Assembly: GCA_964624765.1 (NCBI GenBank)
Contig: CAZUZO010000130.1
Span: 1-9,986, forward strand
From: JAGTVB01 sp964624765
Lineage (GTDB): Bacteria; Pseudomonadota; Gammaproteobacteria; HK1
Direction: 5' to 3'
DNA length: 9,986 nucleotides
The notes under the pieces are model-generated. The model searched no databases and was not told where the DNA came from. It saw nothing but the letters and a program-made list of their open reading frames with translations. The position numbers and the translations under genes were made by a program. Of this stretch, positions 1 to 6,610 are shown in pieces (positions within the stretch are counted from its first letter, which is position 1; each line of letters opens with the position of its first letter).

Positions 1-8
1 CCAACACC

Positions 9-977
9 CTAGTTAGAAAAGGTCGGAAGAAGGCTGGTTTGGATAGTGGCTCCCTGCTTCGGTGCGGGTGCCATATGTTGCATCGAGACGAATGTGCCCC
101 GCGACGATAGATCGGTTAGAGTGACTGCTTGATTCCCGCGCCATTCGATTAACAGGTGCGCACGGGATATATCGCGGAAATCCGCATTCGCAACGATGTC
201 GCTCTGAGGATGCCGGCCTAGTACGGTCTTCCCTTCCTTTAGAAAGTAGCTCACCCCATGTTGGTCAACAAGGATAGGAGGAGTAGCGCCGACCATCCGG
301 AACATGTGTCCCGCAAGCATTAGTTTCAACTCCCGCCCAGCGGGGAGTGGGACTTCGACGGGCTCCCCTAGGGGCAACCGAATGAAATCACGACCGTTGG
401 GGTGGTGCCTGATCGGCGGAGGTACTGACCCGTCTGGCGCACTGCCGTTATCGCCAAAATGCGCTGGCAGAGTTTGCTCTGGTGCGGGTTCCTGTTCGTT
501 CCTAGTGTCCCGTTTGCGAAGATAGATGAGTTCCAATAAACGCTTGCGAAAAGTGAGGTACTGTAAGTACTTCACCAGCACGGCACGTTTATGCTCGAAG
601 TGAGTCAATCCTGCATAACGTAATGACGAAAAGATGGAACGCCAATTGTGGTCACAGGATATCGATTCAAGGTCAATCTCTTGCCAGAATGCATCGATGC
701 TGGTCGTATCTTCCATCGAACTGACCACGACTTGGGAGAGTTTGCTCAGCAGCTTGCGGACACTTCGCACTTCCTGCCGCAACGCTTGTTCGGGCCACAT
801 CAGATACTCCTCAAGCCGGTGTGCTGGTACCTTAGTGCATGCCGATAACTGAGATAGAAATTCGCCCAAATCCGATGAGACAATCGCTTCGTTGTTTTCG
901 TGCGGCAGCTCATCCTTGGCCCAGGAGAGAGCTTGCATGCTCACAGACCTCCATGCCTCAATAGCTTTGTCCCTCAC
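9..977 (-). CDS. FHA-domain protein with a helical N-terminal region
   Basis: A 322-residue protein with a forkhead-associated (FHA) domain near its C-terminus. FHA domains bind phosphothreonine peptides and usually serve signalling or the assembly of secretion or envelope complexes. The domain spans about residues 248-305: the strand TVLGRHPQSDI (251-261) holds the G-R pair, SRAHL (271-275) is the conserved S-R-x-H, and LTDLSSRGTFV (287-297) is the closing motif, where the usual Asn before Gly is Arg. Residues 1-155 look mostly helical, with a basic FRKRLLELIYLRKR stretch (143-156). A Pro-rich linker (163-212) joins the halves. No signal peptide or membrane segment is evident. The start is GTG at 977; AAAAGGAG at 988-995 (minus strand) lies 10 nt upstream and supports it. 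The gene is divergent from the ExeA-like ATPase gene. The N-terminal half is not a family I recognise, so partner and process are unknown. Confidence 0.85.
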   Translation of the reverse strand: MRDKAIEAWRSVSMQALSWAKDELPHENNEAIVSSDLGEFLSQLSACTKVPAHRLEEYLMWPEQALRQEVRSVRKLLSKLSQVVVSSMEDTTSIDAFWQEIDLESISCDHNWRSIFSSLRYAGLTHFEHKRAVLVKYLQYLTFRKRLLELIYLRKRDTRNEQEPAPEQTLPAHFGDNGSAPDGSVPPPIRHHPNGRDFIRLPLGEPVEVPLPAGRELKLMLAGHMFRMVGATPPILVDQHGVSYFLKEGKTVLGRHPQSDIVANADFRDISRAHLLIEWRGNQAVTLTDLSSRGTFVSMQHMAPAPKQGATIQTSLLPTFSN

Positions 978-1291
978 AGGTGCGCTACTCCTTTTACCAT
1001 AAGCGCTCGGCCTTCAGATCGATCCCACACGCTGCACCTTAATGGTCGATTGCGGCAGCGGTGGTTTGTCCCTTGGAAGTCGGAGCGTGCCAAAAATGCA
1101 ACCGATTCCGTCACGCGGCTAGTTTTAATACAAGAGCTGTGCCAGCAGACAAGGATCCCAGACAGCCCCACCGGGCTGGAGGTCAGCCACTGCGCTAGGC
1201 CCTCCGTTTTGGGAGACTGCGGCTGAGCAGCGAGGCAGGGTCACCTCCAAGCCGCTCGAGCATGGGGACATTGCCCTTTAGGACCCCAATA

Positions 1292-1346
1292 TGAATGGCC
1301 CTTTTTGGTCCTTCCACCCTCTTCCCTGTATCTTTACGACCGATAA
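1292..1346 (+). repeat. 55-bp direct repeat, left copy, abutting the gap
   Basis: Positions 1292-1346 are identical base for base to 1447-1501 and run right up to the Ns. The repeat begins TGAATGGCCCTTTTTGG and ends ACGACCGATAA. Most simply it is the end of one contig overlapping the start of the next. A genuine tandem repeat is the alternative. Confidence 0.95.
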
Positions 1347-1446
1347 NNNNNNNNNNNNNNNNNNNNNNNNNNNNNNNNNNNNNNNNNNNNNNNNNNNNNN
1401 NNNNNNNNNNNNNNNNNNNNNNNNNNNNNNNNNNNNNNNNNNNNNN
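1347..1446. other. Assembly gap (100 Ns)
   Basis: Exactly 100 consecutive Ns, the conventional placeholder for a gap of unknown or unmeasured size. The sequence ending at 1346 and the sequence starting at 1447 are contig ends that carry the same 55 bp, so the real gap may be zero or negative in length. Confidence 0.97.
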
Positions 1447-1501
1447 TGAATGGCCCTTTTTGGTCCTTCCACCCTCTTCCCTGTATCTTTACGACCGATA
1501 A
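1447..1501 (+). repeat. 55-bp direct repeat, right copy, abutting the gap
   Basis: Identical to 1292-1346 over its full 55 bp and starting at the first base after the Ns. It ends 44 bp before the start codon of the ExeA-like gene, so it lies in the likely promoter or 5' leader of that gene. Confidence 0.95.
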
Positions 1502-1545
1502 CGGGTTAGGCGAGTACGCCGATAGCTGCCAAGCGCAGAGGTTCG

Positions 1546-2847
1546 ATGTTATACGAGACCTACTATCGCCTCAGCATGGACCCCTTTCGCCCTGGTCCAG
1601 AGGAAAGATTTTTCTTCGAACATCGCCGTTACGCCCGCGCGAAAGCGTATCTCCAATATGCACTCTTGCGCCGTGATGGAATCACCATGCTCACGGGCGC
1701 CGCTGGAACAGGTAAAACCACGCTATGCAACGATCTCGTAGCCAACCTGAAATCGCACCCAGTCATTACCTGCCAGCTCATCGCTACCGGGATGCCCGCA
1801 GACGATTTCCTCAGAACGCTTGGCTATGCTCTCGGCTTGGAAGTGATGGGCATTGACAAAGCCACCCTCGTGCAGCGCCTCAAGGTATTTCTACTAGCCC
1901 AGGCCGAAGGCGGCGGGCAGCCTCTGCTCATTATTGATGAAGCCCAGGAGCTGGATGCCTCGGCTTTGAGCGAGGTACGGTTGTTAGATAACCTTCGGGT
2001 GGACGGGCAATCGCTGCTACCAGTGGTGTTGGTGGGTCAAGAGGAGCTGCGCCAGCGTTTGCATTCACCTTCTTTGACACACGTGCAGCAGCGCCTGGTC
2101 GCTGCCTGCCACCTCGAACCTCTTAACGGCGAAGAAACGAGCGCCTACGTACAACATCGGTTGCGCACTGCAGATTGGCAGGGGAATCCCGAGCTGAGCG
2201 AGGCCGCTTTGCGCGCCATTCATGAGTTTGCCCTAGGCATCCCACGCCGGATTAACCTGCTCTGTGGCCGCCTGCTCTTGCATGGAAGTCTCGAGCAAAA
2301 GTCGCTGCTCCAGCAGCAGGACGTGCAGCTAGTAGTGGAAGCCCTGCGTCACGAGGGGTTGATAGCACCGATCAGCGCCGAGCTGCGCGAAGGTCCCGAC
2401 GCCGGCCGGTCCTGGCATCAGATGATGCCGGTGGATCGTCCCTCCCCGCATGCTCAGGCAGCCCTAGCGGACACCCTCGAAAGCGCGAAAGATAGGCAAG
2501 ACAGTGCGAGCCAACTGAGCTCGATCCCCCTCACACCACCTCTGGACACCAGCCGGTTAGAAGAGGAGCCTTGGCCCAAACCGATTTCGGCGACTCGGTT
2601 CGACGAACACTTCGTGTCGGCGCTCCCTGAAATGGTGGCCACACGACCTTCACCCCCTCCACTACCGGGCAAGCAAAGGTCGCGGGCTCGACGGCATGGC
2701 ATCCGTGTCGGTGTCCTGCTTCTGGCAGTGGTGCTTGTCGTCGTCATCACCTACGCCGTTCAGCCTGAGGTGTTTGGCTTCTCGCGCACCGTCTTTCATT
2801 CTTGGATACTGGAGCGCTTTCATCTATTCGTGCGGGTCGAGCGTTAG
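1546..2847 (+). CDS. ExeA/MshM-like AAA ATPase with C-terminal membrane anchor
   Basis: A 433-residue AAA+ ATPase of the ExeA/GspA type, a family that helps assemble secretins, pili or exopolysaccharide export machinery across the peptidoglycan. The N-terminus (MLYETYYRLSMDPFRPGPEE) fits the family's typical Y-x-x-x-(Y/F)-x-L/F...PF...P opening. Walker A is GAAGTGKTT (51-59), Walker B is PLLIIDEAQ (126-134), a sensor-like strand is VVLVGQEEL (160-168) and GIPRRIN (231-237) resembles sensor 2. A Pro-rich linker (about 280-380) leads to one hydrophobic segment (about 386-404), preceded by the basic KQRSRARRH, leaving about 29 residues presumably periplasmic. Aeromonas ExeA has a larger periplasmic peptidoglycan-binding domain; none is visible here. 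AGAGG at 1537-1541 lies 4 nt before the ATG, a short spacing. No exeB or secretin gene is nearby, so the machine it serves is unknown; XrtA-type polysaccharide export ATPases are close relatives. Confidence 0.85.
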   Translation: MLYETYYRLSMDPFRPGPEERFFFEHRRYARAKAYLQYALLRRDGITMLTGAAGTGKTTLCNDLVANLKSHPVITCQLIATGMPADDFLRTLGYALGLEVMGIDKATLVQRLKVFLLAQAEGGGQPLLIIDEAQELDASALSEVRLLDNLRVDGQSLLPVVLVGQEELRQRLHSPSLTHVQQRLVAACHLEPLNGEETSAYVQHRLRTADWQGNPELSEAALRAIHEFALGIPRRINLLCGRLLLHGSLEQKSLLQQQDVQLVVEALRHEGLIAPISAELREGPDAGRSWHQMMPVDRPSPHAQAALADTLESAKDRQDSASQLSSIPLTPPLDTSRLEEEPWPKPISATRFDEHFVSALPEMVATRPSPPPLPGKQRSRARRHGIRVGVLLLAVVLVVVITYAVQPEVFGFSRTVFHSWILERFHLFVRVER

Positions 2848-3025
2848 CGTTTAGCGGATCGGCGCCTCGATGGTATATTATAAGTTGCTTATCTTCCCTA
2901 ATAACCCAAGCAACCGACGCGACGCTAGAACGATCCCATCGTATCGCCCCACGGTCGATTCCATACCAGTGGATCGAGCCTCGACGCCGCGCGTTTAGCA
3001 AGGGACAACCACGCTGGAGCAGGAC

Positions 3026-4228
3026 ATGATCAAGCCGCACGGATCCGAGACCCTCAATCCCCTTTTTGTCTATGACGTCGAACGGCACCACGAGCTGCTC
3101 AAGGAAGGGAAAACGTTACCCTCGCTGCTCCTTAATTCCGCGTCTGCCGCCAACGCAGTGATGCTAGGGGGTGGCTACTTTAACCCGCTCCCAGGGTACA
3201 TTAACCTTGCCGACGCCCTGAGCGTGGCGGAGAAGATGCATACAACGAGTGGTCTATTTTGGCCGGTTCCGGTGCTTAATCTAACCGACGATGTCAGCGG
3301 GATTATAGGTGCTAAACGCATTGCACTGCGTGATCCGAATGTCGAAGGCAATCCCGTCATGGCGATTCAAGAGGTCGAAGCGATCGAAGAGCTGTCAGAT
3401 GAACAGCAGAGGTTCATAGCAGAGAAGGTTTTCGGCACTCTCGACACTGAACACCCCGGGGTGGCGACCTTCAATTCCCTCGGCAAGTACGTCGTATCGG
3501 GACCTCTGACGGTGCTAAGCTTCAGTTACTTCCAACAGGACTTCCCCGATACCTTCCGCACCGCCGTCGAGATCCGTAACGAGATCCAGGAGCACGGTTG
3601 GAATAAGGTCGTCGCCTTCCAGACGCGCAACCCCATGCATCGGGCACATGAGGAGCTATGTAAGATGGCCAAAGCCGCAGTGGGTGCGGATGGCGTGCTT
3701 ATCCACATGCTGTTAGGTGCGTTAAAGAAAGGCGATATTCCAGCACCGGTACGCGATGCTGCTATCCGCAAGATGGTTGAAGTCTACTTCCCCCCCAACA
3801 CCGTCATGATCACCGGCTATGGATTCGATATGCTCTATGCCGGGCCGCGGGAGGCGGTTCTGCACGCGGTCTTTCGGCAAAATGCCGGCTGCACGCATTT
3901 TATCATTGGCCGCGACCACGCCGGGGTAGGCGACTACTATGGGCCATTCGATGCGCAGACTATCTTCGACGAGGAAGTGCCCGCAGGGGCGCTTGAGATC
4001 GAGATCTTCCGCGCCGATCATACCGCTTGGTCGAAGAAGCTCAAAAAAGTGGTGATGATGCGCGATGTGCCCGACCACTCGCAGGACGATTTCGTGCTTT
4101 TGTCGGGCACCAAGGTGCGCGCCATGCTCGCCGCTGGAGAGGCACTGCCGCCAGAATTCAGCCGACCCGAAGTCGCCGATATTCTCATGGGCTATTATCA
4201 GAGTGAAGCGGCCGCGGGGGGAGCGTAG
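3026..4228 (+). CDS. sat: Sulfate adenylyltransferase (ATP sulfurylase)
   Basis: Interconverts ATP plus sulfate and adenosine 5'-phosphosulfate (APS) plus pyrophosphate in the cytoplasm. It activates sulfate for assimilation or, run backwards, makes ATP from APS in sulfur oxidisers. The 400 residues fit the stand-alone Sat family (not CysD/CysN) and there is no fused APS kinase. An N-terminal PUA-like domain (about 1-165) includes NPLPGYINLADALSVAE (53-69). The catalytic domain carries QTRNPMHRAH (199-208, the Q-x-R-N-P-x-H-x-x-H nucleotide motif), GRDHAGVGDYYGP (295-307) and LSGTKVRAML (359-368), followed by PPEFSRPEVADIL (375-387). GGAG at 3016-3019 sits 6 nt before the ATG. The 178 bp upstream hold no gene, only an AT-rich TATTAT (2876-2881) without a good -35. 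No aprAB, dsr or cys gene is next to it, so direction in the cell cannot be read from context. It converges with yidD 46 bp downstream. Confidence 0.95.
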   Translation: MIKPHGSETLNPLFVYDVERHHELLKEGKTLPSLLLNSASAANAVMLGGGYFNPLPGYINLADALSVAEKMHTTSGLFWPVPVLNLTDDVSGIIGAKRIALRDPNVEGNPVMAIQEVEAIEELSDEQQRFIAEKVFGTLDTEHPGVATFNSLGKYVVSGPLTVLSFSYFQQDFPDTFRTAVEIRNEIQEHGWNKVVAFQTRNPMHRAHEELCKMAKAAVGADGVLIHMLLGALKKGDIPAPVRDAAIRKMVEVYFPPNTVMITGYGFDMLYAGPREAVLHAVFRQNAGCTHFIIGRDHAGVGDYYGPFDAQTIFDEEVPAGALEIEIFRADHTAWSKKLKKVVMMRDVPDHSQDDFVLLSGTKVRAMLAAGEALPPEFSRPEVADILMGYYQSEAAAGGA

Positions 4229-4274
4229 AGAGGGGCATGCTGGCCTGGTGGCAAGCGTCGCCGACCACCACACT

Positions 4275-4655
4275 TCATGGGGTGACGTCTTTTTTCCCCT
4301 GCGATCGGTCGCGCGGCCAGGTTAACGGCACGGGATCGTAGCCGCTCGTCCCCCAAGGGTGGCAGCGCAATAGACGACGAAACGCCAACCAAGTGCCGCG
4401 TATCGAACCGTGCCGTTCGATGGCCTCGATGGCATAGTGAGAACACGTCGGCAGGTGCCGACAGTGGGGTCCAAGCAAAGGGGAAATGAGCCACTGATAC
4501 AGGCGAATAGCGCCGATCAGAGGTGTTCGGAAACGGACGTGGGTCGTGGTTACGGGAACCGCGATCACCTCCCCGGCAGGGCCTCCTGGCTGCGACGGCC
4601 CGGGGACTCCGTGCGGCGCCTCAGCCGGCGATGAGTGGTCTATCTGTTTCTTCAT
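4275..4655 (-). CDS. yidD: YidD membrane protein insertion efficiency factor
   Basis: A small membrane-associated protein thought to help YidC and Sec insert inner-membrane proteins. The family core spans about residues 44-110: AIRLYQWLISPLLGPHCRHL (49-68), then PTCSHYAIEAIERHG (69-83) and RRLLRCHPWGTSGYDPVP (93-110), with the conserved cysteines of C-R-x-x-P-T-C-S and R-C-H-P-W. At 126 residues it exceeds the usual 70-90 because of about 42 extra N-terminal residues rich in Pro, Gly and Ala. The ATG at 4655 has GGAAAG a few bases upstream. The only other in-frame start that keeps the core is GTG at 4568, with a purine run touching it and no spacing, so the longer form is preferred. Normally yidD lies between rnpA and yidC; here it stands alone between sat and glgC. 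No terminator with a T-run was found in the 46 bp shared with sat. Confidence 0.9.
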   Translation of the reverse strand: MKKQIDHSSPAEAPHGVPGPSQPGGPAGEVIAVPVTTTHVRFRTPLIGAIRLYQWLISPLLGPHCRHLPTCSHYAIEAIERHGSIRGTWLAFRRLLRCHPWGTSGYDPVPLTWPRDRSQGKKDVTP

Positions 4656-5095
4656 CGTGGCTTTCCGTCATGGAAGACCGTGACCTCAGAGCCTGTAAAA
4701 AAAACCGGTGCGAGCGGCAAGAGCAAGGCAACCAGCGCGAAGCCAAGACACATATGGCCATGGTCATCGTTTCATCAGGGTGGCTGTTCGGAGCATCCCT
4801 TCGGCGCCCAAGCCTTCGGCAGCCGAACCCCGGGCGCGCAAGGGTGTGTGCGGCAGGGATGCCGGACCCAAGCCGACAGGGACGTCTTCACGGCGTCCCT
4901 TGCGGCCTGGGGTCGGCTGCCCCAAGGGCCAACACAATCAAACGGCCGAAACGATGACCAACGCCCCAACTCTCAGTCAGCGCGTGCCGAGCGACGGGCC
5001 CGAGGAGGGTTTGGCTCACCGCGACCCGCCACTTCCCGTCGTTAAACCGGGCGGTTAGAGTATGCGACTGGTTTGAACCGAAGGTCCCTCGGCTG
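4656..5095. other. Divergent intergenic region between yidD and glgC
   Basis: A 440-bp region with no believable gene: three overlapping plus-strand frames of 116-144 codons cross it, but their translations are low-complexity, unlike any family I know, and follow the palindromic repeats. It contains an A8 run at 4697-4704 and the REP-like palindromic block at 4793-4917. Near glgC there is a small inverted repeat AACCG/CGGTT (5045-5056). No convincing sigma-70 promoter for glgC was found; the best -10-like hexamer is TAGAGT (5056-5061), with a poor -35. Confidence 0.55.
4793..4917. repeat. REP-like palindromic element (two adjoining hairpins)
   Basis: Two adjoining inverted-repeat blocks. The left block is bounded by GCATCCCT (4793-4800) and AGGGATGC (4855-4862), with GCGCCC (4804-4809) facing GGGCGC (4832-4837) and an inner TTCGG/CCGAA hairpin (4815-4827). 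The right block is a long imperfect hairpin at 4861-4917: AGGGACG (4878-4884) pairs with CGTCCCT (4894-4900) round a 9-nt loop, CCG (4873-4875) with CGG (4903-4905), and outer arms GCCG-ACCC with GGGT-CGGC. The loop-side text TTCACGGCGTCCCT resembles extragenic palindromes I recall from many gammaproteobacterial genomes. Only one copy is in the window, so genomic repetition is inferred. Such elements can stabilise RNA, bind gyrase or IHF, or be moved by RAYT transposases. Confidence 0.6.
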
Positions 5096-6352
5096 ATGTC
5101 ACACACTGATGTTTTGTGCCTTATTCTCGGTGGTGGGCGAGGTACTCGCCTGTGGCCCTTGACCAAAGCGCGGGCCAAGCCCGCGGTTCCGATCGGCGGC
5201 AAGTACCGATTAGTGGATGTCGCTTTGAGCAATTCACTCAATTCGGGCATCGATCGCATCGCAGTACTCACACAATTCAATTCGGTGTCGCTCAACAGGC
5301 ACATCGCGCAAACCTATCACTTCGACCTGTTCCACAAGGGTTGGGTGCAGGTCCTCGCTGCCGAGCAGCGTCCAACCGTCTCAGACTGGTATCAGGGGAC
5401 AGCCGATGCGGTGCGCAAACACCTGGCGGAGATCCAAGCCGCCGATGCTCAGAACGTCTTGGTGCTGGCCGGGGATCAACTCTACCGCATGGACTACTCC
5501 GAAATCATCGAGTTCCACCGCACGCGAGCGGCCGATGTCTCTCTCGCAGTATTGCCCGTGTCCCGCAGTGAGACCCATCGTTTCGGAATTCTTAAACAAG
5601 CTACCGACGGACGTATCACTGCCTTTGTCGAGAAGCCGCGGGATGAGAACACCTTGGCTGATCTGGCCAGCGATATTGGCTCGGACCGCGGCTGGCTCGC
5701 CTCCACGGGCATTTATCTGTTTCGCACCGAAGTGTTGATATCGCTGCTCGATTCCAACTACGCCGATTTTGGTAGCCATCTGATCCCGTCTGCCATCGCC
5801 AGCCATCGGGTTTACGGATACATTTTCAACGGTTACTGGGAGGATATTGGCACCATCCGTGCCTTTTTCGAAGCCAATCTGGCGCTTGCCCAACCTGAAC
5901 CCCTGTTCAACTTCCATGATCCGGTGCGTCCTGTCTATACGCACCCGCGCTTCCTACCGGGCTGTCGAATAAACGATGTGCATTTCAACCGAGTCTTGGT
6001 CGCCGATGGCTGCGTCGTGGAGCAGGCGGAGATAACCAACAGCCTATTGGGTAATCGCAGCATCATCGGCCAAGAAGTGATCATGGAAGACACGGTATTG
6101 ATGGGAGCGGACTACTACGAGGGTGAGCTCAGCGCACGGCCCCAGGGGGTACCCGCCATCGGTATTGGTCCAGGCTCTCGGATTAAGGGCGCGATCATCG
6201 ACAAGAACGCGCGCATCGGCACCTCTGTGCGCATCGAACCGTTCCCCGTGGGAACCGATCTCGACCATGAACGCTGGGCGGTCCGCGACGGCATCGTGGT
6301 CATCGCCAAGGATGCGGTGCTACCCAATGGCACGGTGATCGCCCCGGACTAA
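5096..6352 (+). CDS. glgC: Glucose-1-phosphate adenylyltransferase (ADP-glucose pyrophosphorylase)
   Basis: Makes ADP-glucose and pyrophosphate from ATP and glucose-1-phosphate, the committed step of bacterial glycogen synthesis. The 418 residues cover the whole family. The nucleotidyltransferase domain has GGGRGTRLWPLT (12-23), RAKPAVPIGGKYRL (26-39), WYQGTADAVRK (98-108), AGDQLYRMDY (125-134), FVEKP (177-181) and STGIYLF (203-209). YWEDIGTI (248-255) leads into a left-handed beta-helix C-terminus (about 290-415) with LMGADYYEG and IIDKNARIG. Several of these phrases match the cyanobacterial/plant type rather than E. coli GlgC, which reads HFGGKFRI where this has PIGGKYRL. GAAGG at 5080-5084 is 11 nt before the ATG, a long spacing. 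The last codons and stop are tandemly duplicated (6344-6361), giving a second in-frame stop. No other glg gene is adjacent. Confidence 0.94.
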   Translation: MSHTDVLCLILGGGRGTRLWPLTKARAKPAVPIGGKYRLVDVALSNSLNSGIDRIAVLTQFNSVSLNRHIAQTYHFDLFHKGWVQVLAAEQRPTVSDWYQGTADAVRKHLAEIQAADAQNVLVLAGDQLYRMDYSEIIEFHRTRAADVSLAVLPVSRSETHRFGILKQATDGRITAFVEKPRDENTLADLASDIGSDRGWLASTGIYLFRTEVLISLLDSNYADFGSHLIPSAIASHRVYGYIFNGYWEDIGTIRAFFEANLALAQPEPLFNFHDPVRPVYTHPRFLPGCRINDVHFNRVLVADGCVVEQAEITNSLLGNRSIIGQEVIMEDTVLMGADYYEGELSARPQGVPAIGIGPGSRIKGAIIDKNARIGTSVRIEPFPVGTDLDHERWAVRDGIVVIAKDAVLPNGTVIAPD

Positions 6353-6361
6353 CCGGACTAA
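6344..6361 (+). repeat. 9-bp tandem repeat over the glgC stop codon
   Basis: CCGGACTAA occurs twice back to back (6344-6352 and 6353-6361), in phase with glgC. The first copy encodes the final Pro-Asp-stop and the second repeats it, so read-through would meet another TAA three codons later. Confidence 0.9.
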
Positions 6362-6435
6362 AAGGTTGTGAAGAAAACCTGCGGCACCTCCTGCTATAGC
6401 CGGGTTGGGTGGTGCTCGCTCGTCGCCCTACTGAT

Positions 6436-6467
6436 GGCCCGACCGGTGACCGCCGCCGGTCGCGGCC
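6436..6467. other. GC-rich stem-loop between convergent glgC and ycaR
   Basis: Bases 6436-6446 (GGCCCGACCGG with its preceding base) pair with 6456-6467 (CCGGTCGCGGCC), giving about 11 bp with one bulged C at 6463 and a 9-nt loop. It lies between two converging transcription units and could slow polymerase or protect 3' ends. No T-run follows on either strand, so I do not call it an intrinsic terminator. A smaller CTGGCG/CGCCAG hairpin (6553-6569) lies closer to ycaR. Confidence 0.4.
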
Positions 6468-6610
6468 CCAACACCCACGCCCCTGGCGTACGTGGTGGCA
6501 GACAATGGGTCCTAAAGCGCTAGGGGTACGGCCATGCAGGAAACCGACACCGCTGGCGCGCCCCGCCAGAGTAGCGTGGCAAAACGGTGAGCAGCGCCCT
6601 CCTTTAGAGC

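Larger units (their letters stand above)
978..1545. other. Gene-free divergent intergenic region with an assembly gap
   Basis: This stretch separates the two divergent genes. Reading frames on either side of the Ns show no recognisable protein, and I see no tRNA or rRNA. Small inverted repeats occur, for example a 6-bp stem with a 4-nt loop at 1163-1178, but none is followed by a T-tract. Promoters for both flanking genes should lie here, yet no convincing -35/-10 pair was found. If the 55-bp gap flanks are one locus, the true distance between the genes is about 413 bp. Confidence 0.6.

Noticed and set aside
2851..2881. Promoter for sat with TATTAT as -10
   Set aside because: The -10-like hexamer is good, but the only -35-like sequence (TTAGCG) matches 3 of 6 positions at 19-bp spacing, too weak to list.
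2847..2999. 9-bp direct repeat GCGTTTAGC (2847-2855 and 2991-2999)
   Set aside because: Too short and too far apart to exceed chance, with no associated element.
4246..4270. Inverted repeat TGGTGG/CCACCA between sat and yidD as a terminator
   Set aside because: Only 6 bp with a 13-nt loop and no T-run on either strand.
3722..4273. 183-codon minus-strand frame opposite sat
   Set aside because: It lies almost wholly antisense to a well-supported sat gene and has no recognisable domain.
4697..4704. A8 tract as the T-run of a minus-strand intrinsic terminator
   Set aside because: No stable GC hairpin lies directly before it on the minus strand and there is no minus-strand gene upstream to terminate.
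4523..5058. Three overlapping plus-strand open frames upstream of glgC
   Set aside because: They overlap each other and partly yidD, have no family resemblance and poor start signals, and run through the palindromic repeat; the length is explained by high GC and few stops.
5381..5944. 187-codon minus-strand frame opposite glgC
   Set aside because: It is antisense to conserved GlgC catalytic motifs and its translation resembles no family.
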